Of a stretch of DNA of 64,000 nt, positions 37,930 to 50,129 are shown piece after piece (within the stretch, counting starts at the first letter, position 1; each line of letters opens with the position of its first letter). Made by a program: the position numbers and the translations under genes. The notes under the pieces were generated by a model. The model was not told the DNA's origin and made no database searches. It worked only from the letters and a program-made list of their open reading frames with translations. This DNA comes from Litoditis marina. Its lineage: Eukaryota; Nematoda; Chromadorea; Rhabditida; Rhabditidae. The stretch is from contig OZ038438.1 in assembly GCA_964036275.1 (NCBI GenBank), positions 11,851,321 to 11,915,320 of the forward strand, in the 5' to 3' direction.

Positions 37930-40386
37930 ATGTCAATTGCTTATCTGAACAGGGTTCTCGAATTGGTCGGAGAAAAAACGGTTCGTCTTTACATCTATGT
38001 ATTGAAATTATCTATATACACATCTATATTTCTCACATTTTGCTTTTGTCCTCACAATTATTCGGTAAGCCAAATACAGGAAAGCCAAGCTACTCACACC
38101 TCACCGATAAAATTGTGTTCTTCCCATAAATTAAATACTATAAAGTAAGATAAAGGAATTATGATGAGTTTAGAGCGAAATAAAAGTGAATCTCGTTTCT
38201 ACACAAAATACTTGCCTTGACTTGCCTGTCGTCTTTACCATTCAATACATTGTTTGGATCACGATTTAGAAGAATAGTTGATGGACTTATATGAGTATTC
38301 AAAAAGAATTTTCTAAATACAGAAGTTTCCGCCAGACTCTGAATTATATCTGCCTATCATACTGTGAATAAACATGTCTCTGGTTGTGTTGAACATTTCT
38401 GCTGAATAATGTGTCTCTCAGGCGGTGCGAGCCACGGCAGTCGGTGTGGCCAAACAGACTGGAATCACCGCATTAGGATGTGCGGCCGGAGGTGGGTGTG
38501 GTAACCCAATTTGAGTTGTAGTTTGATCTGCAAACACACCGAAAACCTCGAATTAGATCCAAATTGGGGTCGAACTACAAAGAAAGAACAAAACTTATAT
38601 CTGCTTTGGTTAGATCGCCAATTCTTTCTTGAAATACATTAATGTTAGTCTAAAGGCTAATTTATTTTTTGTCATGTGCAACACCGGGCTACAAGTAAAG
38701 TTGCTATATTTGTTTTCATCATTGTCGAACAGATAGCTGGTAGGGTTGTTAGAATTGGTTGAATTGGAATTGGAATTGAACTGATTTTTTGGAACTGACT
38801 AAAGGGGGCTGCATTGAATGCTGACTTTGGATACCGGCGTTAGCCGAAAAGGTACGAGAGTCAGAGAAATGCGCGCAATCAATATTCATTCACTCCAAAT
38901 CATCCTCTGCGTCCCTGACAGTAAGCAAAAAATTAGTGAAAATTTGAGAATAGAACTTTGAATTAGACATTTCATTAAGAAAAGGACATAATATCGAACT
39001 GTCTCAGTTCGATATTTATTTGAAAATTCATTGCAGCCCCCCTTCAACAACCCTGATAGCTGGTGAAAAGGCAAGACATATGAAGTTAATTTATTGGTAG
39101 TCTTCCTTGAACAAAACACGAGGTGTGATAGATGTTTATTTCAGTGTTCAAGAAAGCCTACTAATAATATAATATACTACAACAAGCCGAAGTTCATAAA
39201 CAGCGGAACATGGAGACTATGAAGTTAACGTTTCACCCGATGCTAGTGCTTTTTTGTTCCGAGTGTCGTCTGCAAACGTAAAAAGCGCATTCTTGTTCGA
39301 CACTCATTGGAAATATTTGTTTAATAACACTTTTGAAATGTTTCCAGGGTTATTGCTGGGACCGGCTGGTGCATTGGTTGGAGGATGCGTCGGATCGTAT
39401 TTTGCATACCAGTACTCTGAAGAATCCGAGGTTGTTTTTCATCTACAGCTACCTTTCATGTTTTGCATAATCCTTAGGGATATATGTAGATATATATGAA
39501 TTTGTATGAGTATACACCATTAAGTTCCTATCAACAATAGTGTTCTGTTTCAGAGTATGATAACTGCTATAAGAATGCTGGACGACCGAGAAAAAGAGGA
39601 GCTGGGACGAAAGGTATAATATAGTGTATATAGTAAATAGTATAGTGTGTTTCACCCATGCATAAACCTCTACAGTAATATGCTTAAACTTCCATGGCAT
39701 GTTGGCGTTTTTGAATTTCATCCAAAACGGCAGTATCTTCTGTACTTGCTTTCGAAAAAAAAACTGACACAAAAACTGACACAAACTATCAAATTTTCTT
39801 ACGAATAATGGATTATTCGTAAGAAAAAGCCTCTTGAATATGGAACGGCTTACTGTAGAAGTAGATCGATTGGTGAAACAGAGAATCGGACGAGATGAAT
39901 TGTTTTACTAAATTGTATTCCATACTCTACATGACGTTCGTTGGAAAACAATCTTACAATGGACATATTGGCATTTTTGGTCTTCGTTTTATTTGCTGTT
40001 GATTATGTAATGTAACATACTGTATAAAAACACTAAAGTCCTTTTTATTTAAGGTATTATTGTTTGAGCTTCGCAACTTCTCTGAAAACCCAACTGAGCG
40101 ACTGCTTGCGACATATACCTACAATATGAAATCAAGAGTGTTTACTATTGTGCAAAGGAAGCTTTCGAAAACAAAACTGACACTTTTGCATGCTTTGCTC
40201 AGATTAGAAGATGTTACGGTATGAGTTGGTGGAAAAGACGAGTTTTTACATTATTTTCTGCAGGTGCAATCGTTGGTCGGTGCGGTCTCGATTGAGGAGT
40301 TTGTACGTTGGGTGCAAACGGAAGGTCACCGCACCCTCTTGCTGGGAGTTCTCAGCGAATTCGCACGACAAGCTCAGAAGGCTTGA
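37930..40386 (+). CDS. C19orf12: C19orf12-like glycine-zipper membrane protein
   Basis: Relative of human C19orf12, a small protein of mitochondrial/ER contact membranes linked to lipid handling and mutated in MPAN neurodegeneration. Five exons: 37930-37980, 38422-38491, 39348-39430, 39554-39613, 40264-40386; 128 residues, all phases consistent. The middle is the family's hairpin-forming glycine zipper (LLLGPAGALVGGCVGSYFA, about 42-60). It is followed by the soluble helices IRMLDDREKEELGRK and GHRTLLLGVLSEFARQAQ. Length and order match the 141-152-residue vertebrate protein. I chose ATG 37930 because an acceptor (GATTCCAG) ends one base upstream and the N-terminus then lines up with the family; ATG 37891 would add 13 residues. 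The family call rests on layout and zipper, as global identity is low. Confidence 0.8.
38513..38546. repeat. Dispersed short repeat, copy 1
   Basis: GAGTTGTAGTTTGATCTGCA followed by AACACACCGAA. A closely similar stretch lies at 58526-58557, and a partial one near 60,370. This copy is in intron 2 of the C19orf12-like gene. Confidence 0.5.
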
Positions 40387-40687
40387 GCTTTAGGTCAATC
40401 GTCCAGATAAGAGTGTAATTTGCCTAATTATGAGCTGACACACGGGATATATTACGTCTAAGATCTGATGGTTCGTTTTAAATATGTTTGTAGCTGGTTC
40501 TCAGTGGTTTCCCTATGTATATCGTTTAGTTTGCTGTTGATGATGTAATGTCTCATATTGAAGTGACCGATAAATTTCGAGAATGTTTATAGAAACCTGC
40601 ATGTAATAGGTACAATCATCTGATTCTCAACCATATCCTCTGAATTTTGTGCAGAGATCAGAATTATTTTATTGTTGTTTTTCTAAG
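40387..40687 (+). other. Short intercistronic region, candidate operon spacer
   Basis: 301 bases separate the C19orf12-like stop from the next ATG on the same strand. I see no AATAAA in it. It ends in a T-rich tract and AG (TTGTTGTTTTTCTAAG) directly abutting the ATG, as expected for a trans-splice acceptor of a downstream operon gene. Confidence 0.45.
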
Positions 40688-43600
40688 ATGACGGTGACAG
40701 GTTTATAATGTTTATTACCTTAACAAACTCTTTCAGACTCTTGATGGTTAATAAATCATGTGAGTGATCTTTGTTTTTGTTCCCAGATTCTGATGAACTT
40801 TCTCATTCATTGACAATATTAAAATATTCAAAACACTTCTTCAACGATGAAAAAGCTTCTAATGTTTTGTCTGTCGATGACGCAGTTTTGCATCGTGTAG
40901 AAAAGGAAGCACAACACCACAATCGCATATTATTAACCGAACTAAGAATGGAGAGAGTGTTGAGGAAAAAAGTGTCAACTTTCCACACTGAAAGGTGAGT
41001 TCAATCTCCAAGTAAACAGTATTGTTTCTAATTACATCTTAACTTTTCTGCTTGATCATATCGACACAGTCCAGGTCATATCAACACAGTCCAGGCGGTT
41101 TGATCGAGGAAAAGATATCTCATAACTTATCTCAAAACTAAAATTCTTAAATAGTTTGGTAACTGTTTTCTCTACGCAACTGTCGCTGCAGGTTCAATTA
41201 AAAAATAGTGCCGAAAACATGCCACGTTTGTCATAAGTAACGGAACTGCCTGGTTAGTTCTCATCGTTCCTGAGTAGTGCTTCACAGCGCGCCAATTCAA
41301 GGAGTCTGTTCGACATGTGATTACAATAAGGAAGAACCTGGTAGAATTTTCCATTTTTTGAAACTCTGATGTAATTGAAAATCAAGTCATTCTAAAATGT
41401 TCATTGACACACTGTCGAAAGCTGGCTGTGTTGAGCAGTGTATGTATGATAGGCAAAAGTTTGTGCTCGGCCTGCTCCTGGGGCGACCCTCAGTTCTTTG
41501 TCCCAACTGCAATACGAGTTGAGCTGCCACCCCCTCAACCTGGCCATTTCCCGGCTCTGACTGCTTTATCACTAACCAACAAAATTGCTTTACAGCAGCT
41601 GCCGCACGGAGATCTCTGCGTTTCTCAGGTTACACACTATTTTGCCCGCTCGCTGTATAATACGCATGTGCCATGCGTGTCAAAGAAAATGGAGATCTTC
41701 AGGCACATATTTTCCTGGCAGAAACGCATACTGACCTTTTTGATATTTTTTTGGACTTTCTATGGCAGCTCCTGAGTTAAGATTTTTCGTAAATTTCATC
41801 ATAATATGGTTCAGATGTAAACAATCGGCAGCGTTTTTATCATACCTGCTTTGCTTTGCAAAAGCCGTGAAAGTGTCCTGTTTAGTGCGAGTTAGTTTTT
41901 ACTCGAAAATGTTCTTGTTTGTTTTCAGGGTGGTTCGAACGTCGACCATGCCACATAATCTTTCCATTGATACATCGGTAAGTGTGGGTGGATACGGGTT
42001 GATCACATCGCAAGGAATTTTTTTTCACATCGTTTCAAAGAAGTCAAAGTCATGAAATAACAAAAAAATTTCAGGATAAAATAGCCGTGAATGGTGTGGA
42101 CTTGTTGAATCGGCATGAGTTGTCTTCCTATCAAGACCAAGAGCTACAACGTTTCATAGACGAAAACTCTCATGTTTTGTCTTTCAAAGATAGAGAAAGA
42201 TCTGGTGAGTACGAAACAAAGGGAAACCACTCGTATAAGTTCATGTATTCCATGAACTTAATACAGTACACTTTTTTCAGAACCCCCACAACAAAAGATT
42301 CACTATAATTCCAACTACAACAGTATAAGCAGGGACCTCTCCAGAGGTACCAGCCCTCTTGTTGGCTTCAACTCAATGGTCAGTTTGTTTAAATTCAGTA
42401 GTTCCTCTTGTGATTTTGTTTAATCTATAATCATCTTTTCGCGAAAAAAATACGAGTTCAGAGCTGCGGACGTGCTCGTGATGCCCCTGTTTATCGTGAA
42501 ATCGGTAAAAACACACCCTTGGCATCGCCCAACATCGACCGTGAGTCTCTAAGTGAAATAACATTGAACACAATAAGAACAACAAGTACAAAATATATTT
42601 AGAGAGACTTTGATTAATTTACCGTGGAAAGTGTTTCGCACCTGCCTACACTTGTATCCGAATGTTTGGGAAAAAGTGAAAGAAAAACACGTTTTTTATT
42701 GGAGAATTTCTCATGTTTTGGGCCGCTAGATATTTAAGTCTCTTTCTTCGATTCTGCTATCGTTACCGATTTTGTTCAGATGCCAACCTGGTGACGGATT
42801 TTCCTGGAATTGAAAAAAGTGTAGACAATTCTTTTCTGCTGAAGTTCGGTGGCTCTCTACCTAGAGGCACTTCTTCACGCCCGGCAAGTTCGCAAAGTGA
42901 GATGTGTACCATTTGGCTTCACATTAATTTGCTGCGCACATTTTATTACGTGCATTATCCATTACTGCCAACTACGTTTTATCCTTGGAGCCTATCTGTC
43001 ATTAAGGTCACTACTCGACAGGCAGCAATATATACGGAACGGGGAGAAACTACCATAAAAATGACGACGAAAGTGATTATGATTCTCTGGAAAGAAGTGA
43101 ATTCAGGAGAAACGAAACTGCCCCCGCAAGCAACTATGGAAGTCTAAAAAGGTGAGAATAGCATCGTTGGCAAGCCGTTAATTTTCCTAATCGGAAACTC
43201 AGGAAAATGTGCCTAAGTTTAGTTGTTTCATATTAGTGTTCGAATTATGTGAAAGTTGTTCGTTGTATGGCTCGCTCGTTTCAATGTACGGTGCATATTT
43301 CCCTATCTCGTTGTGTTTGTAGTTTGATACCGTCCCATTTCGGTCTAAAGTCGTAAATTAAACATGGTATATTAAGATCAGAGTACAACAAAGTCTCAGC
43401 AACTCCCTAAATGATTCTCATGAAGACATATAGCAGGTTTTCCCGTTGGCTGAGTAGGTTGTGGATCCTATTATTGGAGCTTCTGTTTTAGGAAAGAATT
43501 TGAGGTTTGACCCTAGAAAACTCAACTCGCCATGCGAATATGAACTTTTATTGATCTGTGATTTGGCTATTCTCTGCTTTTCTGGCTGTTTTGCATCTTA

Positions 43601-46600
43601 CTTGATCCAAGTTTTTGTAATGTTTTGAAGTAGTATCTTGTGTTTATTACAGAAAAGGCGTCAGCTGGCTTGATCAGGAAAGAGCTCGTTCCCTATCTCC
43701 TCACCAAAACAACAACCAAGTAAGAGCCTTCTACTAACTGATAATACTCTGTTTGCTTTTGTAGTTGCCGTAGGTCCACTTTACAATTTTCTTTCCTATA
43801 CCGACACCGTTCTACGTACAAAAGTTTACTAGAAGTCAGAAATTCATGCAGAATCGAATTTTGAAAGCTGTCTCGTGCTTACGAGGTTGGCGCACGACAG
43901 AACGTTCCATTTGGTCATATTTTCGGTGGACTTATACATTTTCTGACCAATTTGACACATTTCCAACCCACGTGTTGTTGAGAAACGCATTTGATGTGTC
44001 TGGAAACATATGTGTGCTGCGGACACATCGGGGGCTTTACACACCGTCTATTCATCCACCCTCCCACCGACCATACTTCACCCGGCCAATCACACCACAC
44101 ACGTTTTATGAATTCAGACAATAGGTCACCCTATCACCCTAGTCACTCTACGCTTGATCAACATTATGGATAGTTTCATATGTTTTTTGTTTCGATTACA
44201 TATCTGTTATCCGTAGTGGTGGAGCATAGGAACTTGTCCATTTCTAGAAGACTTGTTCTATTTATGTAAGTATATTAAACATAATAATATATACATAGCT
44301 GAATTACGAGGTTGAGGAATGCTGCAAGAATACATCTCACAGATTCCTTCCATGACATCATTTTCCATTATGTCTTCTTCTTTCATAATCGCTAAATGCT
44401 TCTCGACGATCAGTCAAAACATTTTTCTGTTTTTATGCTAACTTCTCGCGGCAAGCATTCCTTCTTCTTCTTCTACATCTTGTTCTCTTTAGCGCCAACC
44501 AATCACACATGACATAGAGAATTGTTGTATCAGATATAGTTTTAGCACTGTAATCATTTGTGAAAGAGTTCACGCGTTGATATTGGTATTAAACGATGAT
44601 TTCTGAGTAACAAAAATGAACTTCTTCGAGTCTGTTGAGAGAGAAGAAAAACTGTTTGTTTTTGTTAGCGTGAAAAGATAACAACTTAGATCAATTCATT
44701 CCGTTACTCTTATTCATTCTGCGTAGTTTACTTTTTTTGTTGAAAGTGGGTTTGTAAAAAAGCCAGAAAGTAGAAATTTAATTTCTTCGACAAAACCTTG
44801 TGTTAGTTCCTTCTACAAAATCCTCCATCTGTTCATGTCCGTTGATGTATTCAATTTCTCCCGAACATGTTACCGGTTGTGTTCATTCACAACTTCGCAA
44901 TACACCGTTTCGTTCTAATAAGTCGATTTAACCTCGTTCTCCTGAGTTTTTGTAAATCATTATTATCATGATGAGCCCTCATTATTGAATAACATATGTT
45001 TTCTTAGCGCAACATGTCTCAGTATGGTAGTGCAGGGAACCTGAGCAGCTACCGCGACCGAACCGCCAGTCCTGCTTATTCTGCTCTTGGAAAACACAAG
45101 GTGAGCTAAACTTATTGAAAGTATGTAGATCAATGTACATTTCAGGAATAATACATTTTATGATCATCTGAATTCAGATTAAAATCAACTGAGTTTTGAA
45201 TGTACCCGGCCGTCATCACTCAACCATAAATTATTCTTCCAATACTATAAATTGGCTTCATGATACAGTCTTCATCATTCAGTTCTGTCCTTACAAACTT
45301 ATGAAGTTATGTTCATCTCTTTTCTCTTCTGCCCAGAGATCGATTATTTTCATTGTTTCTGTTGAGGGATAGGCGGGGGCGGCTGTTGCTTGTTGTAACA
45401 TTCATTTCACCCAGAATTGTTTTTGAATCGCGATGAAGTCAAAAACGACCTCACAAACAAGGGAAACAAGTGAATCAGAGGAATAAAAGATGTGTGAATA
45501 TTTTAAAACTGTAAATGTTTGATTTAACAACACTATTGTTCCCGAGCAGAGTTTCACCATACATTAGTTCCATAGTACAAATGTACCTTTTCCAGAAGTT
45601 CTAACAATAGTTTCAACCGATTTATTTGCTTAGGACGAATACAACCGATTCGAAACCGCCCGTCATGCCTCGGCTACTCGGCAGAAGTCCCCGTTCGAAG
45701 AGAGTCGCTTTGGCGGATTCGGAGATAGACCCGGTAGTGGAGTGGAACTGAGCAGCCATTCCTGGCAGGGTGGAGAGGTCAGCTATAGTACTCATCGAAA
45801 CGATATCGACACTTATCGAGATTTATATTGAGTTTTTGTTGCGATAAAGGCGAAATAAGTCAAATAATTAATGAAACACTGTAGAAATGTTATTGGAAAT
45901 CATGGAAACCATATTTTGCGGTTGATCAAAAGATTGTAGATGCCGTTATCGTTCATTCGGTGTCGTTACCGTTCATTCAGCTAAATTCCGAAACCAAACT
46001 TCATCTGTGATCATGGGAGACGTGAACTGCGAAGAATTGGACTATATTGGTCTATTGCAGATTGTTTCCGATCCCACTCATGTTCCAAAATCTTTGAAAC
46101 CCCGTCGGTTCTACTACTCACCTATTGGTGACGGAACAGTGGCAGCCGATGGTTATGAACTAAAAAGGTGGGCAGCACAGCTATAACAGTGGTTAAGGAA
46201 AATGTAAACAAACTAGCCACTCAACCTCCAGTCTCAAACAATAAAATTGTGACTGAAAAGAGCTATACAGCGAGTGTCAGTGTATACAAACTGTCTACCT
46301 CGCGATCTGAATGCGTTTTCATTTTCTGTAGAGGACCTTTTCTGTGCATTGTATTTATCCCTTGTTCCAAACTCACAGTATTTGTTGTTAAGAGTTCTTA
46401 TTATTCTTTGTTCAGAGTTTATAACATATCTTGTTTAGACGTCCTCAGGACTTGTCGCCCAGAGTGACAATCACCCAGCTGCAACACGTGGATCGAGGCG
46501 AGAAGGGGCGCGATGGCGTGAATGTTTACGAAAAGAACTGGACCAACACCATCGGATGTGAGAATCAGTTTGTACATCGGTCTTTCGGAGAAAAAAAACT

Positions 46601-49600
46601 AAAACTTTGTCTCAATGACATTCCTGTGCAACAAATACGCTATTCGTTGTGAATAGGCATTGTTGAAGTCTCAACGACATTTGCGAAAATTTCATCAGAC
46701 AAATAGACAAGATAATGTGAAGCCTTTTTGCGCGCAGCCAACTCAGTCAATTTAAATACAGCCACGTCAGTCAATATCAGAGCTTAACTTATCACAAAGT
46801 TCGAGCTAATAGTAGATCAAGTTTTCCAGCTGCCCCCAGCGATGGTGGATTTGGTAGTGAGTACGGACCAGGAAGCGGAAGAAATTCGCGCGCAGGAGCG
46901 TTCAGCCCAGCAGGTACGAATTTATCGTTGTTGAGTGTCGGTCGTTTGATTCTACCCCATTGTTCCCTTTGTACGTCTATATAAAAACAGGTGGTCCGAA
47001 TACCGGAGGTGGACTGGGAGGAAGCGGGGCAGACGGCCCCGGTGGTTTTGGAGGTCCAGGCGGCTATGGAGGTCCAGGAGGACTCGGGGGCCCGGGAGGT
47101 CTCGGTGGTCCAGGAAACGATCTGGGTGGTTCTAGACAAGGAATGGGAAGTCCATATTCGGGCCGCAGTGGAACAGCTGGCGGAGGTAAACGATGGCCAA
47201 CTAATCTGGCACAATGAACTAACTGTACTTTGTGATGTCATTTTTTGATCTTTCCTGTGATTACTGATAAAGTGTGTTTCAACTCATAGATTCCTCTCAC
47301 TTATCACAGATTGAGATTCTTTGTGGTTACTGGTATACATGTAACGATGTAACGTTTGACCAGCGCGGAATGGAATTTGCTCTTGGTTGAACTAATTATG
47401 GTTTTCGTAATTTTCACAGCGTATATTACTGTCCGATCAATGAATGTTTCAGGCCATTTTTGACATGTTCATTCTTGTAGATTAATGTCAACAAAATTTA
47501 TATGAAAACTTTCTCCACAGTGTCATTGGCGTCGAGCCAAAGTGTCAGTGAATATAACTATGAAGTGAATATAGTGTGTGAACTCTCAGATCCGTACGGA
47601 TCTGGACGTCCTGGAAGTGGAATGAGCGGCAACCCATATGGTTCGAATGGAAACATCGGACCGCATGATGGTCGTGCAAGCGGTGAGCAATCATTATTCA
47701 TCTGTTCAAACAACGCAGTGCACAAAAAAATGAATCGCAGGAGAAAAACACACCTCAACATAACTGAATATTTAATGTTGGTCAAAATTTCACCTGAACA
47801 ATGTTTGTTCATTAGAGAGACACTACCGGACAAACATTGATTTCGAGTTGATTATCGTTCTTGATGTTCCTTTGAAAAAGAAGAAAACTGTGAAACAATT
47901 AGTGAAAATGGTTCATACAGAAACGCGACATATCTGCCATTTGCGCATGAGCGCCGCGTGTACAAGAAGATGGTAATTTCTTGCTGCTATGTGAACTATA
48001 TTTAGTTGGAGTTCCCATACAAGCATTCGAATAGCGTTTCACATATAGTTCGTTTCAACCATCGATAGAAGCCAGTTACAGTAGATTTTAGTGGGCGGAG
48101 TCAATTGTATTGGAAAGTTTCCAACAGCGACTAGACTAATCAAAATTGTTGCATAAGCCGGGTATTGAACTCAGCTGCGATAGGTGGTTCATATTCAATG
48201 TTTGAGCCGCAGCGTGTCTTTAAAGCAACCATGTGTGATCTTTCACTCACCGGAAAGTACGAGAGCCACACGTTCATCTGGTTCAAACAATAAATCGGGT
48301 GTTCAAGATTCTTTTGGAAGAATTTTCGTTGTTGATATAGTTTATTACCTCTGAAAACATAATGATATTCCCTGAAAACAAACTGTTCCAGTTGCATCTA
48401 CTGTTCTGTCGGACCCTTCATACAAATTCGACACTAAAACCGGATACTTGATCACCAACCCAAGAGAACTTATTCATCAGGTAAGAAAATGGTGATGGTA
48501 ATGGCTTTGCGAAACATCTATCAATTTGAAACAACATATTTTCTCATAGATTGAATCACCCTCAATGTTTTTCCAGTATGCAACCACCACGCCAGTGGCC
48601 TGTTTCGATACCAACGACAATACACCATCAACCACCACTATCACCAAACAGAGCATGTACCGGAAAACGGAAGAAACTACAGAGTAAGTTGAAAAAGCGA
48701 ATGAAGCAGAGAAACCGAATCTGTGTACTCATTTGGCAACACATTCTGAAGTACCTCATATCAAGTGGAACTGATCTTTTCAAAGTTCGATGTGAACATA
48801 TAAAATATTTTTAGTTTGTACAATAAGAGTACAAACTACAATATGACTAAAATATGTTATACGACAAGACATTTTTCGTGATAATGAGGTTATTCCAATT
48901 TCAATCTTGTTTGTTTCAGAGAGCGTTACGCACCATATGCGCCATACAAAAGTTCCAATGCTGTACAAAACCCCAACAAGTTTGTCAGACAACTTCGCGA
49001 CGATAGTGAGTGATAAACTTTGTGATTCACAGTCTTTTCATTTATAAAATCAAAAAAACATGATATATGAGATCTCAAACCGTTTTACTGAGATAGTCCC
49101 TGTTCCATTACACACGCACGTGAAAAGTTGTTCCTCAACGACCGAAACCAGTTATCACTTCCAATAACAAGGTGAAGTTTTGCAGCGATGACAACAACGC
49201 AACGAGAAGCCAATGCTCACATCGACCCCGTCAACCAAAACGACCCCCAGGCACAGCAGAGAATCAGTCAAATACGCACAAAAACGATGACCTCCAGGTA
49301 GCAGTTCAGTCCAATACAGTGTTTTAGAACAGTTCTCGACTTCATCGTTCCAACAAGAGTTAAGGTGGTGTACTGTACCGTAAACAACCGGTTTAGTACG
49401 ATTGTTTCCCGGTCGTGTGGTAGAAAGTGGTCACAATTATTGTAGAGGTTAATTCAAATCTAATAAGTATGGCATGGGCCATAAAGGAACACCATATTTT
49501 AACAATATGAAGTGAATGAATGAATCTTGAAGGCTCAACTTATACTGTAGGAGTTCACTACTGTGTGGAACGGATTATTCTAATCTTGTTCATCATTTCC

Positions 49601-49701
49601 CTACTCCATCTTGCAGAGGTGGACACGATGATATTGACAACCTGACCCAGCAGCTAGTCAGTGGACTGCAGAGTGGAACTCCTGTCCCATCCAGGTTTTG
49701 A
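40688..49701 (+). CDS. 739-residue Gly/Ser-rich protein of unknown family
   Basis: I do not recognise this gene, yet 21 exons chain without a phase error: 40688-40700, 40787-40994, 41929-41977, 42075-42204, 42281-42378, 42462-42540, 42780-42896, 43007-43151, 43653-43719, 45008-45100, 45634-45777, 46061-46167, 46439-46557, 46830-46913, 46991-47185, 47590-47682, 48392-48480, 48577-48683, 48920-49005, 49186-49297, 49617-49701. The N-terminus has a short charged helix (VEKEAQHHNRILLTELRMER). A long Ser/Tyr/Arg-rich disordered region follows, then a more ordered block (FYYSPIGDGTVAADGYELKR, VTITQLQHVD). Next comes a Gly-Pro-rich stretch with GGPGG repeats (about 485-549). The C-terminus is conserved-looking (FDTKTGYLITNPRELIHQ; DDIDNLTQQLVSGLQ). 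There is no signal peptide, membrane segment or LIM domain. A cytoskeletal scaffold is plausible but inferred. ATG abuts an acceptor; AATAAA is 319 bases past the stop. Confidence 0.75.
46991..47185 (+). repeat. Coding GGPGG-type repeat block
   Basis: Exon 15 of the 739-residue gene is built of GGN-GGN-CCN-GGN units encoding Gly-Gly-Pro-Gly-Gly with interspersed Leu, Tyr and Phe. It resembles Gly-rich loops of keratin-type or RNA-binding proteins. It is more GC-rich than its surroundings, and the open frame on the opposite strand is a by-product of this composition. Confidence 0.85.
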
Positions 49702-50129
49702 AGGGGAACTACCATTACATCTCTAACGTGTTCTAATTGCTCATTCGTTGAACGTATTCTGGCTCCATCATGCTTTACTTTTTCCGTGCAAAAATACTAT
49801 TAAAAGCTTTCCTATAATTCTATAATTTTTCTAGTAACTGTGCGGTGTCTGCCTATATTGTGTACTACTCAGTTTACTATCGTTTACTATCGTATTCGAA
49901 ATCTGTCATATATTTCCTTTCTATCACACACGTCCAAACATGTTTCGAAAATGTTTTATAGAAGTTTTCATACTTTACAATTTACCAGCATAGATTGTGA
50001 ACTAGTTTACTTTCAATGTAATAAAAATTGCAATATCTCAATGTACAAATGATGGCACGACCAGGCACGGATATGATCAAATTCACAAAAAAATATACAC
50101 AGAACTACAAGAAGAAGTTAGGAAACGAC
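49702..50129. other. Spacer between convergent genes
   Basis: 3' flank between the plus-strand 739-residue gene and the minus-strand dehydrogenase gene. It carries the polyadenylation signal of the former at 50020-50025. No clear AATAAA for the minus-strand gene is seen. Confidence 0.5.
50020..50025 (+). terminator. Polyadenylation signal AATAAA
   Basis: AATAAA 319 bases downstream of the stop codon of the 739-residue gene. Confidence 0.5.

Noticed and set aside
44101..44169. Short open stretch (NRSPYHPSHSTLDQHYG then stop) as an alternative last exon of the 739-residue gene
   Set aside because: Its phase does not match the neighbouring exon 9; it would need skipping of two exons, with no other support.
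46792..47241. 149-codon minus-strand open frame opposite the Gly-rich exon
   Set aside because: It is a shadow of the GGN/CCN composition of the coding strand, which is supported by consistent splice phases on both sides.
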